DNA of 64,000 nt from Aquimarina sp. ERC-38 (GCF_026222555.1 NZ_CP098511.1:3515501-3579500); one strand, 5' to 3'. Counted from the stretch's first letter, positions 28,183 to 37,998 are shown. Translations and numbers: made by a program. The notes: generated by a model from the sequence alone, not told the origin.

Positions 28183-28198
28183 TGGAACAATCGTTCCA
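28183..28198 (+). promoter_or_regulatory. TetR operator upstream of the SDR gene
   Basis: TGGAACAATCGTTCCA is a palindrome with a single mismatched pair in the center. It resembles the palindrome before the TetR gene (G-A/A-A-C-R-A-T-C-R-T-T). It lies 18 bp before the ATG of the SDR gene, where it would block transcription. Confidence 0.55.
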
Positions 28199-28215
28199 TA
28201 ACAATTAAATTATAT

Positions 28216-28965
28216 ATGTCAACATTTAATAACAAAACAATTTTAATTACAGGAGGTACCAGTGGTATTGGTAAAGCAGTCGCTAAAGAATTTTTAGCAG
28301 AAGGCGCAAAAGTTTTGATTACCAGCCGAAAAAAAGGAAATCTGGATCAAACCATTAACGAATTAGGCGGTTCCATTCATGGAATTCAGAGTGATGCCAG
28401 TTCTATGGATGATCTAAAAGAGCTATCGAAGCATATTAAAGAATATTCGGATACTATTGATGTACTTTTTGTTAATGCAGGATTTGGAAAATTTTCTCCG
28501 ATAGAAGAAGCTTCCGAAGATTTTTTTGATTCTCAAATGAACGTATTGGTCAAAGGTGGGTTTTTCACTGTAAAAGAAGTACTTCCCTTGATCAAAGAAG
28601 GAGGTACTATTGTTTTTAATACGAGCGTAGTTACTGATGTGGCGATGCCGGGCGCTAGTGTTTATGGTGCTGCTAAAAGTGCTGTACAATATTTAGTTAA
28701 AAGTTTTGCTAACGAATTTAAAGACCGAAAGATTCGGGTGAACGCAGTTAGCCCTGGTCCTATTGAAACTAATTTCTTTAACGAAGCAGGTGTCCCGGAT
28801 GAACATCAACAACAAATGGCGGAGCAAATCTTATCTCAGGTGCCTATGAACCGTTTTGGAAAGCCGGAAGAAATTGCTAAAACCGTGAAATTTCTTGCCT
28901 CAGAAGAAGCCAGTTATATTACCGGTCATGAAATTCAGGTAGACGGCGGAATGGTTCAAGTATAA
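28216..28965 (+). CDS. SDR family oxidoreductase
   Basis: 249-residue short-chain dehydrogenase. Cofactor motif TGGTSGIGKA at about 11-20; NAGFG near 90; catalytic YGAAK near 154-158, preceded by a serine/threonine-rich strand; C-terminal HEIQVDGGM. These are the classical SDR features with Ser-Tyr-Lys catalysis and likely NADP preference. The substrate is unknown. It is the presumed target of the TetR regulator just upstream, whose operator-like palindrome lies in its promoter. Confidence 0.9.
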   Translation: MSTFNNKTILITGGTSGIGKAVAKEFLAEGAKVLITSRKKGNLDQTINELGGSIHGIQSDASSMDDLKELSKHIKEYSDTIDVLFVNAGFGKFSPIEEASEDFFDSQMNVLVKGGFFTVKEVLPLIKEGGTIVFNTSVVTDVAMPGASVYGAAKSAVQYLVKSFANEFKDRKIRVNAVSPGPIETNFFNEAGVPDEHQQQMAEQILSQVPMNRFGKPEEIAKTVKFLASEEASYITGHEIQVDGGMVQV

Positions 28966-28993
28966 TAATTATAAGCTTTTTTAACTTACTATA

Positions 28994-29040
28994 ATAGGTT
29001 AGATAAAATAGCAATTGCTATTTCATCTAACCTATTTTTT
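28994..29040 (+). terminator. Intrinsic terminator after the SDR gene
   Basis: Arms AATAGGTTAGAT and ATCTAACCTATT flank an inner AAATAGC-AATT-GCTATTT stem, followed by a run of six T. It lies about 30 bp after the SDR stop codon. Confidence 0.85.
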
Positions 29041-29132
29041 ATAATTACATCTCCTATCTACTACTTCTCGGTAAAAATAGATGGTAATGTTGCATTTCTC
29101 GTTCCTATGAAATAGTGTTTATCGTTTTAAAT

Positions 29133-29378
29133 ACATTATGTCCTATAAAAATTCAACACCCGCCTGTAGACGGGTAGGTCGCTATCGCTTCTAGAAACAA
29201 GAATCAAGACTAATCATTGTAGTATTGAAAATTCATATGGTAATAAATATTTACATTAAAGAACCAATTACTTTTAAAAAAGTGACAAAGCAGTCTCTAA
29301 ACAGTTCAACGTTTGGCATTACTTTATTTTACTCTACTCGGTAAACTTTTATTTATTTTAACCGGACACTAATGTTTA
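29133..29378 (+). repeat. MITE-like repeat, copy 3
   Basis: About 245 bp in the SDR-OmpA gap. The left end is ACATTATGTCC with a mutated continuation, the right end TTTAACCGGACACTAATGTT. Within it are CTATCGCTTCTAGAAA, ATCAAGACTAAT and an inner CCCGCCTGTAGACGGG hairpin. This copy and copy 4 share the longest inner matches. No reading frame is present. Confidence 0.75.
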
Positions 29379-29603
29379 AATACATACTCTAATAAGCATA
29401 AATAAGACGTGAAACTGTAAAATAAATTATTCGTGTAGTGTAACTTTACAAACTCTAACGGAAAGTTCAGATATTTCCTATAAAAATATAAATATAAGCT
29501 ATAAACCAAATTATAACCGAAAATAATGACAGTTTATCGTACTTTTTCTACATCTTTTTCTCTTAAAAATTACATTTCCCCTTTTTTAATTCATTTTTAA
29601 CAA

Positions 29604-29611
29604 TATATTTG
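29604..29611 (+). promoter_or_regulatory. Promoter -7 box of the OmpA/TSP3 gene
   Basis: TATATTTG, an exact TAnnTTTG match, 27 bp before the ATG. No TTG of the -33 type was found at the proper distance. Confidence 0.45.
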
Positions 29612-29638
29612 CACAAGTTTTAACCTAATCAAGCAATT

Positions 29639-31726
29639 ATGAAAAAAACAAGTTTATTAAACATTTTCCTGTTGTTTACTATCGCAGCTTCTTCACAATC
29701 CTATATTGGTCTATTGACGGATAACTATAGTGGAGTTCATGGAGTGATTAGTAATCCGGCAAATGTGGTCGATTCCCGTTTTCGTACAGATATAAATCTG
29801 GTAGGGATCAGTTCCCTTTTTGGCAATGATTTTTATTCGGTAGGTTTAAGTGACCTGGATACAGATACGGATTTTGCTGATGATTCTTTTTTAGATCCAA
29901 GCGATAGCAACAACCTTTTTGGTAATGCAGATATATTAGGACCTTCTTTTATGTTTAATATTAATGCCAAGAATAGTATTGCATTAACCACTCGCGGAAG
30001 AGTCCTTTACAATGTTAATGATATTAGCGGACAAACCTATGAAAGTCTGATTGAAGATTTTGACGATCAAGATGATTTTATGGTTAACGAAGGTGACTTT
30101 TTTGTTACCGGAACTGCCTGGGCCGAGATAGGCTTAACCTACGGAAGGGTTTTAATGGACAAACAAACGCACTTTTTAAAAGGTGGACTTACTTTAAAAT
30201 ATATCCAAGGTATTGCAAACTTTTATACCTTAGGTGAAAATGTGACATTGGATTATGATGCAGATGGTACCGCCCTACCTGGAGGACAAACATCCGGTAC
30301 TATTGAAACTACCGGAACAGTAACTTACGGATCTAATAGTGATGATGAATTCGATGATTTTGAAGTTGCTGAAAGTGCAACTGGGTTTGGTGCTGATTTG
30401 GGACTGGTTTATGAATGGCGACCTGATTATAAAGAGTATCAAATAAAAAATAAAGAAGGAGAAACAGTGTGGGACCGTAATGTTAATAAATACAAACTAA
30501 AATTTGGGATGTCCCTTACCGATCTGGGGAGTATCAACTTTGACGGAGGTACCCAAACTACCTATAATATCAACGGTTCAATTACCGAGGAAGAATATGA
30601 TAACGCTGAAAACATTGAGGAAGCTTTAAACGACTTCTATACCGTTATTGATGATGGTGCATCTGAAAATTCAGTTCTGCCAACAGCATTACATGTCAAT
30701 GGAGATTGGAATATTAACCATAAGTTTTATGTAAACTTAAACGCTGATTTATCCTTAACTTCCAAATCTAAGCTTAATGCCAATAGGATTACTAATATTG
30801 TAACTCTTACACCTCGTTTTGAGAGAAAGTGGTTTACTTTTCAGGTGCCTTTAAGCGTACTTCAATATTCTGGTTTTCAAGCAGGAACAGGCTTTAGAGC
30901 TGGTCCTTTATACTTAGGTTCAGGATCTATTATCTCTTCGTTAATATCTGATAATGTAAATGCAATAGATTTTTATTTTGGCTTAAAAGTACCTATTTAC
31001 CATAGAAAGGTAAAAGATCAGGATGGGGATGGTATTAAAGATAAAGTAGATGAATGTCCGCTACAACCTGGACCTGCTGCAAACTTTGGGTGTCCATGGC
31101 CTGATAATGATAATGACGGTTTATTGGATAAAGATGATACGTGTCCGGAAGTACCTGGACCAGAAGAAAATAAAGGTTGCCCTTGGCCAGATACTGATGA
31201 AGACGGATTACTAGATAAAGACGATGCTTGTCCGGAAGTAGCAGGACCTCAAGAAAATAACGGTTGCCCGTGGTCAGATACTGATAATGACGGAGTTGCT
31301 GATAAAGATGATCAATGTCCTGATGTAGTAGGAACTGTAGTAAATAATGGATGTCCTGAAGTAACTGAAGAAATTCAGAATACTTTGAACGAGTATGCTA
31401 AAACGATACTTTTTAACTTAGGAAAATCATCCATTAAAGAAGAATCCGACGCTGTTTTACAGGATATTGTGGCTATTTTAAATGAGTATCCTACGGCAAA
31501 ATTTAGTATTGAAGGTCATACGGATAGTTCTGGTAGTAATATTACAAACCAAAAATTATCGGATGCTCGCGCAAATGCCGTAAAAACCTATTTAATTGAC
31601 AAAGGAATTGATCAATTTAGGCTTTCAGCAATTGGATTTGGTGAAGACCGCCCGATTGCTTCTAACAAAACAAAGGTAGGAAGAGCTCAAAACCGAAGAG
31701 TTGAAATTAACCTGGTAAAAGAATAA
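29639..31726 (+). CDS. OmpA family outer-membrane protein with TSP3 repeats (DUF5723-type)
   Basis: 695 residues. A signal peptide (MKKTSLLNIFLLFTIAASSQ) is followed by a long barrel of the DUF5723 type, starting YIGLLTDNYSGVHGVISNPANVVD. Four thrombospondin type 3, calcium-binding repeats follow at about 460-575, each with a D-x-D-x-D-G-x-x-D-x-x-D-x-C-P pattern. The C-terminus is an OmpA-like domain that binds peptidoglycan, with GHTDSSGSN near 628 and RAQNRRVEI near 684. Proteins of this layout anchor the outer membrane to murein in flavobacteria. A strong terminator follows. Confidence 0.9.
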   Translation: MKKTSLLNIFLLFTIAASSQSYIGLLTDNYSGVHGVISNPANVVDSRFRTDINLVGISSLFGNDFYSVGLSDLDTDTDFADDSFLDPSDSNNLFGNADILGPSFMFNINAKNSIALTTRGRVLYNVNDISGQTYESLIEDFDDQDDFMVNEGDFFVTGTAWAEIGLTYGRVLMDKQTHFLKGGLTLKYIQGIANFYTLGENVTLDYDADGTALPGGQTSGTIETTGTVTYGSNSDDEFDDFEVAESATGFGADLGLVYEWRPDYKEYQIKNKEGETVWDRNVNKYKLKFGMSLTDLGSINFDGGTQTTYNINGSITEEEYDNAENIEEALNDFYTVIDDGASENSVLPTALHVNGDWNINHKFYVNLNADLSLTSKSKLNANRITNIVTLTPRFERKWFTFQVPLSVLQYSGFQAGTGFRAGPLYLGSGSIISSLISDNVNAIDFYFGLKVPIYHRKVKDQDGDGIKDKVDECPLQPGPAANFGCPWPDNDNDGLLDKDDTCPEVPGPEENKGCPWPDTDEDGLLDKDDACPEVAGPQENNGCPWSDTDNDGVADKDDQCPDVVGTVVNNGCPEVTEEIQNTLNEYAKTILFNLGKSSIKEESDAVLQDIVAILNEYPTAKFSIEGHTDSSGSNITNQKLSDARANAVKTYLIDKGIDQFRLSAIGFGEDRPIASNKTKVGRAQNRRVEINLVKE

Positions 31727-31764
31727 CAACTACTAAATTAAGCTAACTAAATTTGGTTAGTAAA

Positions 31765-31811
31765 GAAACTCCAAAGGATTATTCTAATTAGAATTCTCTT
31801 TTGGAGTTTTC
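31765..31811 (+). terminator. Intrinsic terminator after the OmpA/TSP3 gene
   Basis: GAAACTCCAAA pairs with TTTTGGAGTTTTC around an inner TTCTAATTAGAA stem, followed by a T-rich stretch. Confidence 0.75.
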
Positions 31812-31841
31812 TGTTTTTAGTATAGAAGAATCAGTTTTAAA

Positions 31842-32516
31842 TTAAAGCAGAGATTCTCCGTTAAGGTCTGTGGTTAGCACATCACTCATGTAGTCAAAAA
31901 ACGGTCGTAATAGTTGGTAGTCCGAAATTAACTGATCTAAAAAATCTGCATTTGTAACTTCCTCATCCGTATAGGATTTAGTTACAAAAAATGCTTTTTT
32001 TCTGATTAAGTCAATTGCGGGATGTTCTTTAGAAAAACCTTTGGGTGCCGTTTTTACTTCATGTTCTGTATTAAATCCACCAAAAGCCTTTTTAAATTTT
32101 TTATCATTCAAAATTGCTCGAATTTCCTGATCGTCCATTTCAAATTCTTTTCTGATTCGTAGTAAGTCTGCTGGTTCCGGATTAAAAAAACCACCACCCA
32201 TTAAAGAATTTCCAGGTTCGATACGCAAATAATAACCTCCGCGTAGTTGTGCTCCTGCCCTACTAAAACTGGCACTACGATGCACATTATAAGGTGTTTT
32301 ATTTTTACTAAAACGTACATCACGGTTGATTCTAAAAATTTTTAGTTTTTCAATCGTATCACTTTTATTTAAAGCTTCTTCAACTTGCTGACAAAGGGTT
32401 TTAAATATTTTTTCATTTTCCTGATACCGTGGTTTATAAAGTTGCATCCACTCCCGGGTATTGTTTTCTTTTAAATCTTTTAGGAATTCCAGGTTGGATA
32501 GCGCTACAGATGTCAT
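31842..32516 (-). CDS. DUF2461 domain-containing protein
   Basis: 224 residues of the DUF2461 / TIGR02453 family. Characteristic parts are FLKDLKENNTREWM near 10-23, RINRDVRFSKNKTPYNVHR near 62-80 and GGYYLRIEPGNSLMGGGFF near 94-112. The function of the family is unknown. It converges with the OmpA gene; a terminator lies between them. Confidence 0.88.
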   Translation of the reverse strand: MTSVALSNLEFLKDLKENNTREWMQLYKPRYQENEKIFKTLCQQVEEALNKSDTIEKLKIFRINRDVRFSKNKTPYNVHRSASFSRAGAQLRGGYYLRIEPGNSLMGGGFFNPEPADLLRIRKEFEMDDQEIRAILNDKKFKKAFGGFNTEHEVKTAPKGFSKEHPAIDLIRKKAFFVTKSYTDEEVTNADFLDQLISDYQLLRPFFDYMSDVLTTDLNGESLL

Positions 32517-32747
32517 ACGTTATTTTATCCGAAGGTACTTAAATTTCTAAAAAATGAAAAGAATTGCCTGTAACCTTCAATACCTTTAAAATTGTAAAAT
32601 ACTTATATGATGTAAGCTTTAGAAAACACATATAACCAATTTATTGTTTAGATATAGGCAATTTAGCTGAAGCTCAACCTATATTATCTATAATTTATCT
32701 ATTTTTACCAGTAGTTTGACCAATAAAGCTCCTACTCTATAGAAATC

Positions 32748-33539
32748 ATGGCAAAAAAAATACAGGAAATTATCAGGGAAATAGAACTTCAAAAGAAAAA
32801 CCCAAACCTAAAACTAGTTCTAAAAGAAAAGACAGAAGTTTTTACCAGTCTTCTTTTCTATACGCTATTTGATTCTGAAACCGAAGTTGAAAAGAATATT
32901 GCCCTTTTAGAAGAAATTTTTGAAGAACTGGTAGACCTGGCCTGTTGGGAAAGTGATAAACCTTGTGCAAAAGTATGGGAGTCCTATCTTATTCAACTAC
33001 CTACAATTTTAAAAAAATTGACAAAAGATGCCAATGCTTTTATAAACAGTGATCCTTCAGCAAATTCTATTGAAGAAATTTACCTGGCATATCCCGGATT
33101 TTATGCTATTGCCATCTACCGGCTCGCTCATGAACTATTAAAGTTCGGGTTACCCTTAGTTCCCCGGCTTATGACAGAATATGCACATCGCTTAAGTGGT
33201 GCTGATATTAATCCCGGGGCGGAGATCGGAGAATCCTTTTTTATAGATCACGCTACAGGTATTGTTATTGGAGAGACTGCAATTATAAAAGATAATGTAA
33301 AAATATACCAGGGAGTTACCCTTGGCGGACTTTACGTAGATCGAAAATTACGTAGTGTAAAGAGACATCCCACCGTAGAAAGTAATGTTACTATTTATGC
33401 AAATGCCACCATCTTAGGAGGTTCCACGGTTATCGGTGAAAATTGTACGGTGGGCGGAAATGCCTGGATTACCAGTTCGGTACCTGCAAATTCTATTATT
33501 TCTTATACTACTGAAGTTAAAATCAAAAAGGTAATTTAA
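32748..33539 (+). CDS. cysE: Serine O-acetyltransferase
   Basis: 263 residues of the EpsC/CysE type, making O-acetylserine from serine and acetyl-CoA. A helical N-terminal part runs to about 130, and a left-handed parallel beta-helix of hexapeptide repeats follows (DINPGAEIGESFFIDHATGIVIGE near 151, then IYQGVTLGG and AILGGSTVIGENCTVGGNAW). The catalytic histidine pair lies in IDHATG and KRHPTVE. Its TAA overlaps the cysM ATG by one base, so the two are one transcription unit in the cysteine pathway. Confidence 0.93.
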   Translation: MAKKIQEIIREIELQKKNPNLKLVLKEKTEVFTSLLFYTLFDSETEVEKNIALLEEIFEELVDLACWESDKPCAKVWESYLIQLPTILKKLTKDANAFINSDPSANSIEEIYLAYPGFYAIAIYRLAHELLKFGLPLVPRLMTEYAHRLSGADINPGAEIGESFFIDHATGIVIGETAIIKDNVKIYQGVTLGGLYVDRKLRSVKRHPTVESNVTIYANATILGGSTVIGENCTVGGNAWITSSVPANSIISYTTEVKIKKVI

Positions 33540-34423
33540 TGCCATACGAACTAGTCGAACTCATAGGCAATACCCCTTTAGTCGAGGCAAAAACGCTACT
33601 ATCCAATCCTAATATTAAGCTGTATTTAAAACTGGAAGGACATAATCCGGGAGGAAGTGTTAAGGACCGGGCAGCTTATAATATGATCAAGTCTGGTCTG
33701 GAACGAGGGGATATTAATCAGGATTCTAAATTAATTGAAGCCACTAGTGGAAATACGGGTATTGCTCTAGCTATGATTGCCGGGGTATTTAAAATAAACA
33801 TAGAATTGGTCATGCCTGAAAATGCCACTATCGAAAGGGTAAAAACCATGCGGGCTTACGGAGCTAAAGTTACTTTGACTTCTAAAAATAAAGGTATTGA
33901 AGGGGCAAGAGATTATGCACAGGATAAAGTAGATCAAGAAGGATATATCATGCTAAATCAGTTCGCCAATGACGATAACTGGAGAGCACATTATAAAACC
34001 ACAGGGCCGGAAATCTGGAGAGATACCGATCATAAAATCACTCATTTTGTATCTTCAATGGGAACCACAGGTACCATCATGGGTACTTCTACTTATTTAA
34101 AAGAACAATCTGAAGCCATTCAAATTGTAGGCGTTCAACCTACAGATGAAGCCAGTATCCCGGGGATTCGAAAATGGCCGGAAGCTTATTTGCCAAAAAT
34201 TTTTAACCCTAAAAAAGTAGATCAGGTAATTGAAGTAAACGAAGAAGAAGCCATCGCTATGGCAAAAAGACTGGCTCGAGATGAAGGTATATTTTCAGGT
34301 ATGAGCAGTGGCGGTGCCGTTACAGCAGCTTTAAAACTAGCAGAAAAATTGGATTCCGGTGTACTAGTTGCCATTGTTTGTGACCGGGGAGACCGCTATC
34401 TAAGTTCGGATATTTTTAATTAA
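33539..34423 (+). CDS. cysM: Cysteine synthase B
   Basis: 294-residue PLP enzyme of the OASS family. Substrate and PLP site: GNTPLV at 10-15, PLP lysine K42 in GGSVKDRAA, phosphate loop TSGNTGIA near 70-77. The R-x-D-R motif differs from CysK proteins, and the short length with MPYELVELIGNT fits the CysM group, which can also use thiosulfate. It overlaps cysE by one base, matching a serine to cysteine route in two steps. Confidence 0.9.
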   Translation: MPYELVELIGNTPLVEAKTLLSNPNIKLYLKLEGHNPGGSVKDRAAYNMIKSGLERGDINQDSKLIEATSGNTGIALAMIAGVFKINIELVMPENATIERVKTMRAYGAKVTLTSKNKGIEGARDYAQDKVDQEGYIMLNQFANDDNWRAHYKTTGPEIWRDTDHKITHFVSSMGTTGTIMGTSTYLKEQSEAIQIVGVQPTDEASIPGIRKWPEAYLPKIFNPKKVDQVIEVNEEEAIAMAKRLARDEGIFSGMSSGGAVTAALKLAEKLDSGVLVAIVCDRGDRYLSSDIFN

Positions 34424-34443
34424 CTAGAGATTTAGTTAGAGCA

Positions 34444-36564
34444 ATGATTACAGAAAAGGAAAAGCTCTCCACCTTAAAAGAATATTTTGGTTACGACCAG
34501 TTCAGGCCATTACAAAGTGAAATCATCCAGGGTATATTTGATAAAAAAGATCAGATGGTAGTCATGCCTACCGGAGGAGGTAAATCTTTATGTTATCAAC
34601 TACCTGCACTACTTTTACCTGGAACTACCCTTGTGATCTCGCCACTCATTGCCTTGATGAAAGACCAGGTAGACGGTTTAAAAGCTAACGGCGTAGAAGC
34701 AGCTTATTTAAATAGTAGTCAATCCCAAACAGAACATCAATCAATTTTTAACGAGTTACTTGCCAAGAACACAAAGTTATTATATATAGCTCCCGAAAGT
34801 TTATCGGTAATTGATACCGTTATATCACAATTAGAAATTTCAATGATTGCTATTGATGAGGCGCATTGTATTTCGGCCTGGGGACATGATTTCAGACCAG
34901 CATATACACAACTAGGTTACTTAAAGAATAAATTTCCGGAAGTACCAATCGTAGCGTTAACCGCAACTGCAGATAAAGCTACCCGTACGGATATTTGCCA
35001 GCAACTGAACATTCCGCATGCAGAACTTTTCCTTGCTTCTTTTAACCGAAAAAACCTTTTTTTGGAAGTTCGCCCCGGTATCAAGCGGGTTGAACAAATT
35101 TTAAATTTTATCAATTCAAAACCTGAGGAAAGTGGGATCATCTATTGCTTAAGTCGGAAGAATACGGAGATGCTACGGGATAAGTTAAAGGCAAAAGGAT
35201 TTTTAGCTGAAGCCTATCACGCCGGGTTACCACATGACAGACGGGAAAAAGTACAGGAAGATTTTATTAACGACCGGATCGCTATTGTTTGTGCTACCAT
35301 TGCCTTTGGGATGGGGATTGATAAATCTAATGTCCGCTGGGTGATTCATTATAACTTACCTAAAAACATGGAAGGCTATTACCAGGAAATCGGTCGGGCT
35401 GGTAGGGATGGGCTTCCTTCTGCTACCTTACTCTTTCATAGTTATGCAGATGTTGTACAGTTACAGAGGTTTGCAGACATGTCCGGAAACCAGGAGGTGC
35501 AATTAGCCAAACTAGAACGGATGAAGCAGTATGCAGAATCTTTAAGTTGCCGCAGGAAAATTTTACTTAGCTATTTTGGGGAACATATCGAGAAAGATTG
35601 TGGACATTGCGATGTTTGTAAAAATCCACCTGAATTTATTGACGGAACTATAGTAGCACAAAAAGCATTATCCTGTATTATACGCTTAGGAGAAGAAGAA
35701 CCCATCGGGACGCTTATTGATGTATTACGAGGGGCACAGAATGCTACGGTACTGGATAATAACTACCAGCAGTTAAAAACCTACGGAATTGGCAGGGATC
35801 TTTCCTGGCAGGATTGGCAACAATACATCATTCAGTTAATTAATCAGGGATTTGTTGAAATTGCTTTTCATCTCAATAATAAACTTAAGATTACACCTAG
35901 AGCCAAAAAAGTATTATTTGAAGGAGAAAAAGTACGTCTTGCTAATTTAAAAGCTATTGAAAAGCAAAAAGAAACGCTAAAGAAAGCAGCAAAAACAATT
36001 CAAGAAGATACCTTATTCCAAAGACTACGAAAACTACGATTATCTATTGCACAAAAAAACGACATTCCTGCCTATCAGATCTTTAGTGATGCTACTTTAA
36101 AAGATATAGAGAAATCCAGGCCGTTAACAGACGATGAATTTTTACAGGTAAATGGTGTTGGTCGAGCTAAAATGCAAAAATACGGGCATCAATTTATCAA
36201 AGAGATTTTAGCCTTTTCTTCAGAAAAAAGAACTAAAACTAAAAAGAGGCTTGCTAGTGGTGATTCTTATAAACTAACCCTCGACCTTTTAAATCAAGGA
36301 AAAACTCCAGAAGAAATCAGTACAGAACGAGGATTAGCGTTGAGTACTATTTACGGACATCTCTTTAAATTATCAGAAGCTGGTCACAAACTTGACTTAA
36401 CTGCTTTTATTGATGCTTCTTCCTTAAAAGCTATTGAAAAAGCCAGGGAAGAACTAAAAAATCCGGATAAACTTAAAGTATATTTTGATTATTTTGAAGA
36501 AACAATGGATTATAATACTATACGTATGGCTCTGATTGTTTTAGATCAAAAAGAAACTAATTAA
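34444..36564 (+). CDS. recQ: ATP-dependent DNA helicase RecQ
   Basis: 706 residues. Helicase motifs: TGGGKSLCYQ (Walker A) near 41-50, DEAHCISAWGHDFR near 138-151, AFGMGIDKSNVRW near 288-300 and QEIGRAGRDG near 314-323. Zinc-binding RQC cysteines (SLSCRRKILLSYFGE, DCGHCDVC) are near 370-400, followed by the winged-helix region, an HRDC domain near 535-600 and a C-terminal helix-turn-helix (HTH_40) domain near 615-660, common in Bacteroidota RecQ. The start is an ATG 20 bp after cysM, so it may be co-transcribed with cysE-cysM. Confidence 0.93.
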   Translation: MITEKEKLSTLKEYFGYDQFRPLQSEIIQGIFDKKDQMVVMPTGGGKSLCYQLPALLLPGTTLVISPLIALMKDQVDGLKANGVEAAYLNSSQSQTEHQSIFNELLAKNTKLLYIAPESLSVIDTVISQLEISMIAIDEAHCISAWGHDFRPAYTQLGYLKNKFPEVPIVALTATADKATRTDICQQLNIPHAELFLASFNRKNLFLEVRPGIKRVEQILNFINSKPEESGIIYCLSRKNTEMLRDKLKAKGFLAEAYHAGLPHDRREKVQEDFINDRIAIVCATIAFGMGIDKSNVRWVIHYNLPKNMEGYYQEIGRAGRDGLPSATLLFHSYADVVQLQRFADMSGNQEVQLAKLERMKQYAESLSCRRKILLSYFGEHIEKDCGHCDVCKNPPEFIDGTIVAQKALSCIIRLGEEEPIGTLIDVLRGAQNATVLDNNYQQLKTYGIGRDLSWQDWQQYIIQLINQGFVEIAFHLNNKLKITPRAKKVLFEGEKVRLANLKAIEKQKETLKKAAKTIQEDTLFQRLRKLRLSIAQKNDIPAYQIFSDATLKDIEKSRPLTDDEFLQVNGVGRAKMQKYGHQFIKEILAFSSEKRTKTKKRLASGDSYKLTLDLLNQGKTPEEISTERGLALSTIYGHLFKLSEAGHKLDLTAFIDASSLKAIEKAREELKNPDKLKVYFDYFEETMDYNTIRMALIVLDQKETN

Positions 36565-37205
36565 GTTAAAATCTTCAGTCGGTTTTGTAAGTTTTCTCTA
36601 TTATGACCGGTTAATAAAGTTTCGCCTAGCGCATTCTCCAGATCTTCTTTTAGAACCTCAGGAAAAAAGAATAATTTATACAACTCTGCAATACTTAGAG
36701 GGCTGTTCCCACCTTCTAGTAGCTGCATGGTATCCCCTTTTATAACTGCTCCCGGTTCTATAACTTTCAGGTAACTTCCGCAGAAAGTTTTATTTAGAAA
36801 CTGCTTTAAAACTTTTTGTGTACCAAAACGGATTCCTAGTTTGAAGCAAGGCTCACGAGGTTGGGTGATTTGAACTTTAGCCTGTCCCAGTTGATAAATA
36901 TCACCAAGAAATAGGTTTTCTTCTTTTAACCCTTCTAAGGTAATATTCTCTCCAAACATACCGTAGTTCCACTCCAGATACGGATAAAGACCTTGCCAAT
37001 ATGCGTAGTGATCTGCGCTATAAAGATAACAAGCTTTATCTACTCCCCCATGATACCTACGATCAATTACCGAATCACCAGCTACATCTTCTTTATCCAG
37101 ATATATCTCTTTATCAACCGGATATTTATAAATACCGGTTGTAACTTCTTTAGCTTTCCAGGAAACTGTGGTAGGACTACCAATATTTACGGATTTAACT
37201 TTCAT
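36561..37205 (-). CDS. MOSC domain protein (YiiM-like)
   Basis: 214 residues with a MOSC domain covering 20-160: PVDKEIYLDKEDVAGDSVIDRRYHGG near 29 and the cysteine site PREPCFKLGIRFG near 116-128, where the cysteine binds the molybdenum cofactor in relatives. YiiM-type proteins reduce N-hydroxylated compounds. A 3-alpha C-terminal region follows. The gene overlaps recQ by 4 bp tail to tail and overlaps the end of the TruA-like gene by 11 bp. Confidence 0.85.
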   Translation of the reverse strand: MKVKSVNIGSPTTVSWKAKEVTTGIYKYPVDKEIYLDKEDVAGDSVIDRRYHGGVDKACYLYSADHYAYWQGLYPYLEWNYGMFGENITLEGLKEENLFLGDIYQLGQAKVQITQPREPCFKLGIRFGTQKVLKQFLNKTFCGSYLKVIEPGAVIKGDTMQLLEGGNSPLSIAELYKLFFFPEVLKEDLENALGETLLTGHNRENLQNRLKILT

Positions 37206-37998
37206 CTTCTGAACTAATTAGTGTAATTCGATTTAAAATAAGACCCGAACCGGGTACAATATGTTCTAAGATAATTTCTTCTTCGGATGTATCCAAAGTT
37301 TTACGGATAAAAGTTTCATCCCTTTTACCTTTTCCTACATCAATTAAAGCTCCCATCATTAACCGAATCTGATTACGTTTAAAACCGGTTCCTACGATCT
37401 TCAGCAAATAACTTTTCTCCGGAAAAAAATTGGCAATATATTCGGTATTTTCCATTATTCTACAATAATCAATGGTTCCGGTAAGTACGGTTTTAGGATT
37501 CGGACGATGACAATAAGATCTGAAATTATGAGTGCCTTCAAAGAGCCGGGCACATTTTTTCATCGCTTCAATATTCAATTCCTCCGGTATATTGTACATA
37601 AAAGGTGCTGCAAACGGGTGCATTTTAGTTCCAAACGTAAACAGATAGATATATTCCTTTTGTTTGGGATGCTGAATTATATTGAAGTTTTTATCCACTT
37701 CTTCTATTGATAAAGCTTTAATATCCTGCGGTAAATTCTGATTAAATTCTGATAAAAAAGAAGCAGTCTCAATAGGCTGATGATCCAAAAATAGTTCGAT
37801 AAATGCTTCATTTGCAGAAACCTTTGCATCGGTTCTTCCGGCAGCCAATACTTTAAAATTTTTATGCTGTAATACATAAGCAAGTGTACGTTCTACCATA
37901 CGCTGTACTGTATTTACTTCGGGTTGTTTCTGCCATCCATGAAACCGAAAACCCAGATATTGTACTTTGATTAAATAGTAATAACGTTGTCTAAACAC
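37195..37998 (-). CDS. truA: TruA-family pseudouridine synthase, divergent
   Basis: 267 residues with the TruA fold: YLGFRFHGWQKQP near 14-26, catalytic aspartate in AGRTDAKVSANEAFIE near 54-69, and C-terminal GTGFKRNQIRLMMGALIDVGKG near 204-225. Usual TruA has RTD-T-G-V-H-A at the active site; here it is RTDAKVSA, so the catalytic Asp is kept but the following histidine is not. Usual length and overall fold argue for a functional but specialised enzyme. Whether it modifies tRNA positions 38-40 is not certain. Confidence 0.75.
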   Translation of the reverse strand: MFRQRYYYLIKVQYLGFRFHGWQKQPEVNTVQRMVERTLAYVLQHKNFKVLAAGRTDAKVSANEAFIELFLDHQPIETASFLSEFNQNLPQDIKALSIEEVDKNFNIIQHPKQKEYIYLFTFGTKMHPFAAPFMYNIPEELNIEAMKKCARLFEGTHNFRSYCHRPNPKTVLTGTIDYCRIMENTEYIANFFPEKSYLLKIVGTGFKRNQIRLMMGALIDVGKGKRDETFIRKTLDTSEEEIILEHIVPGSGLILNRITLISSEDES

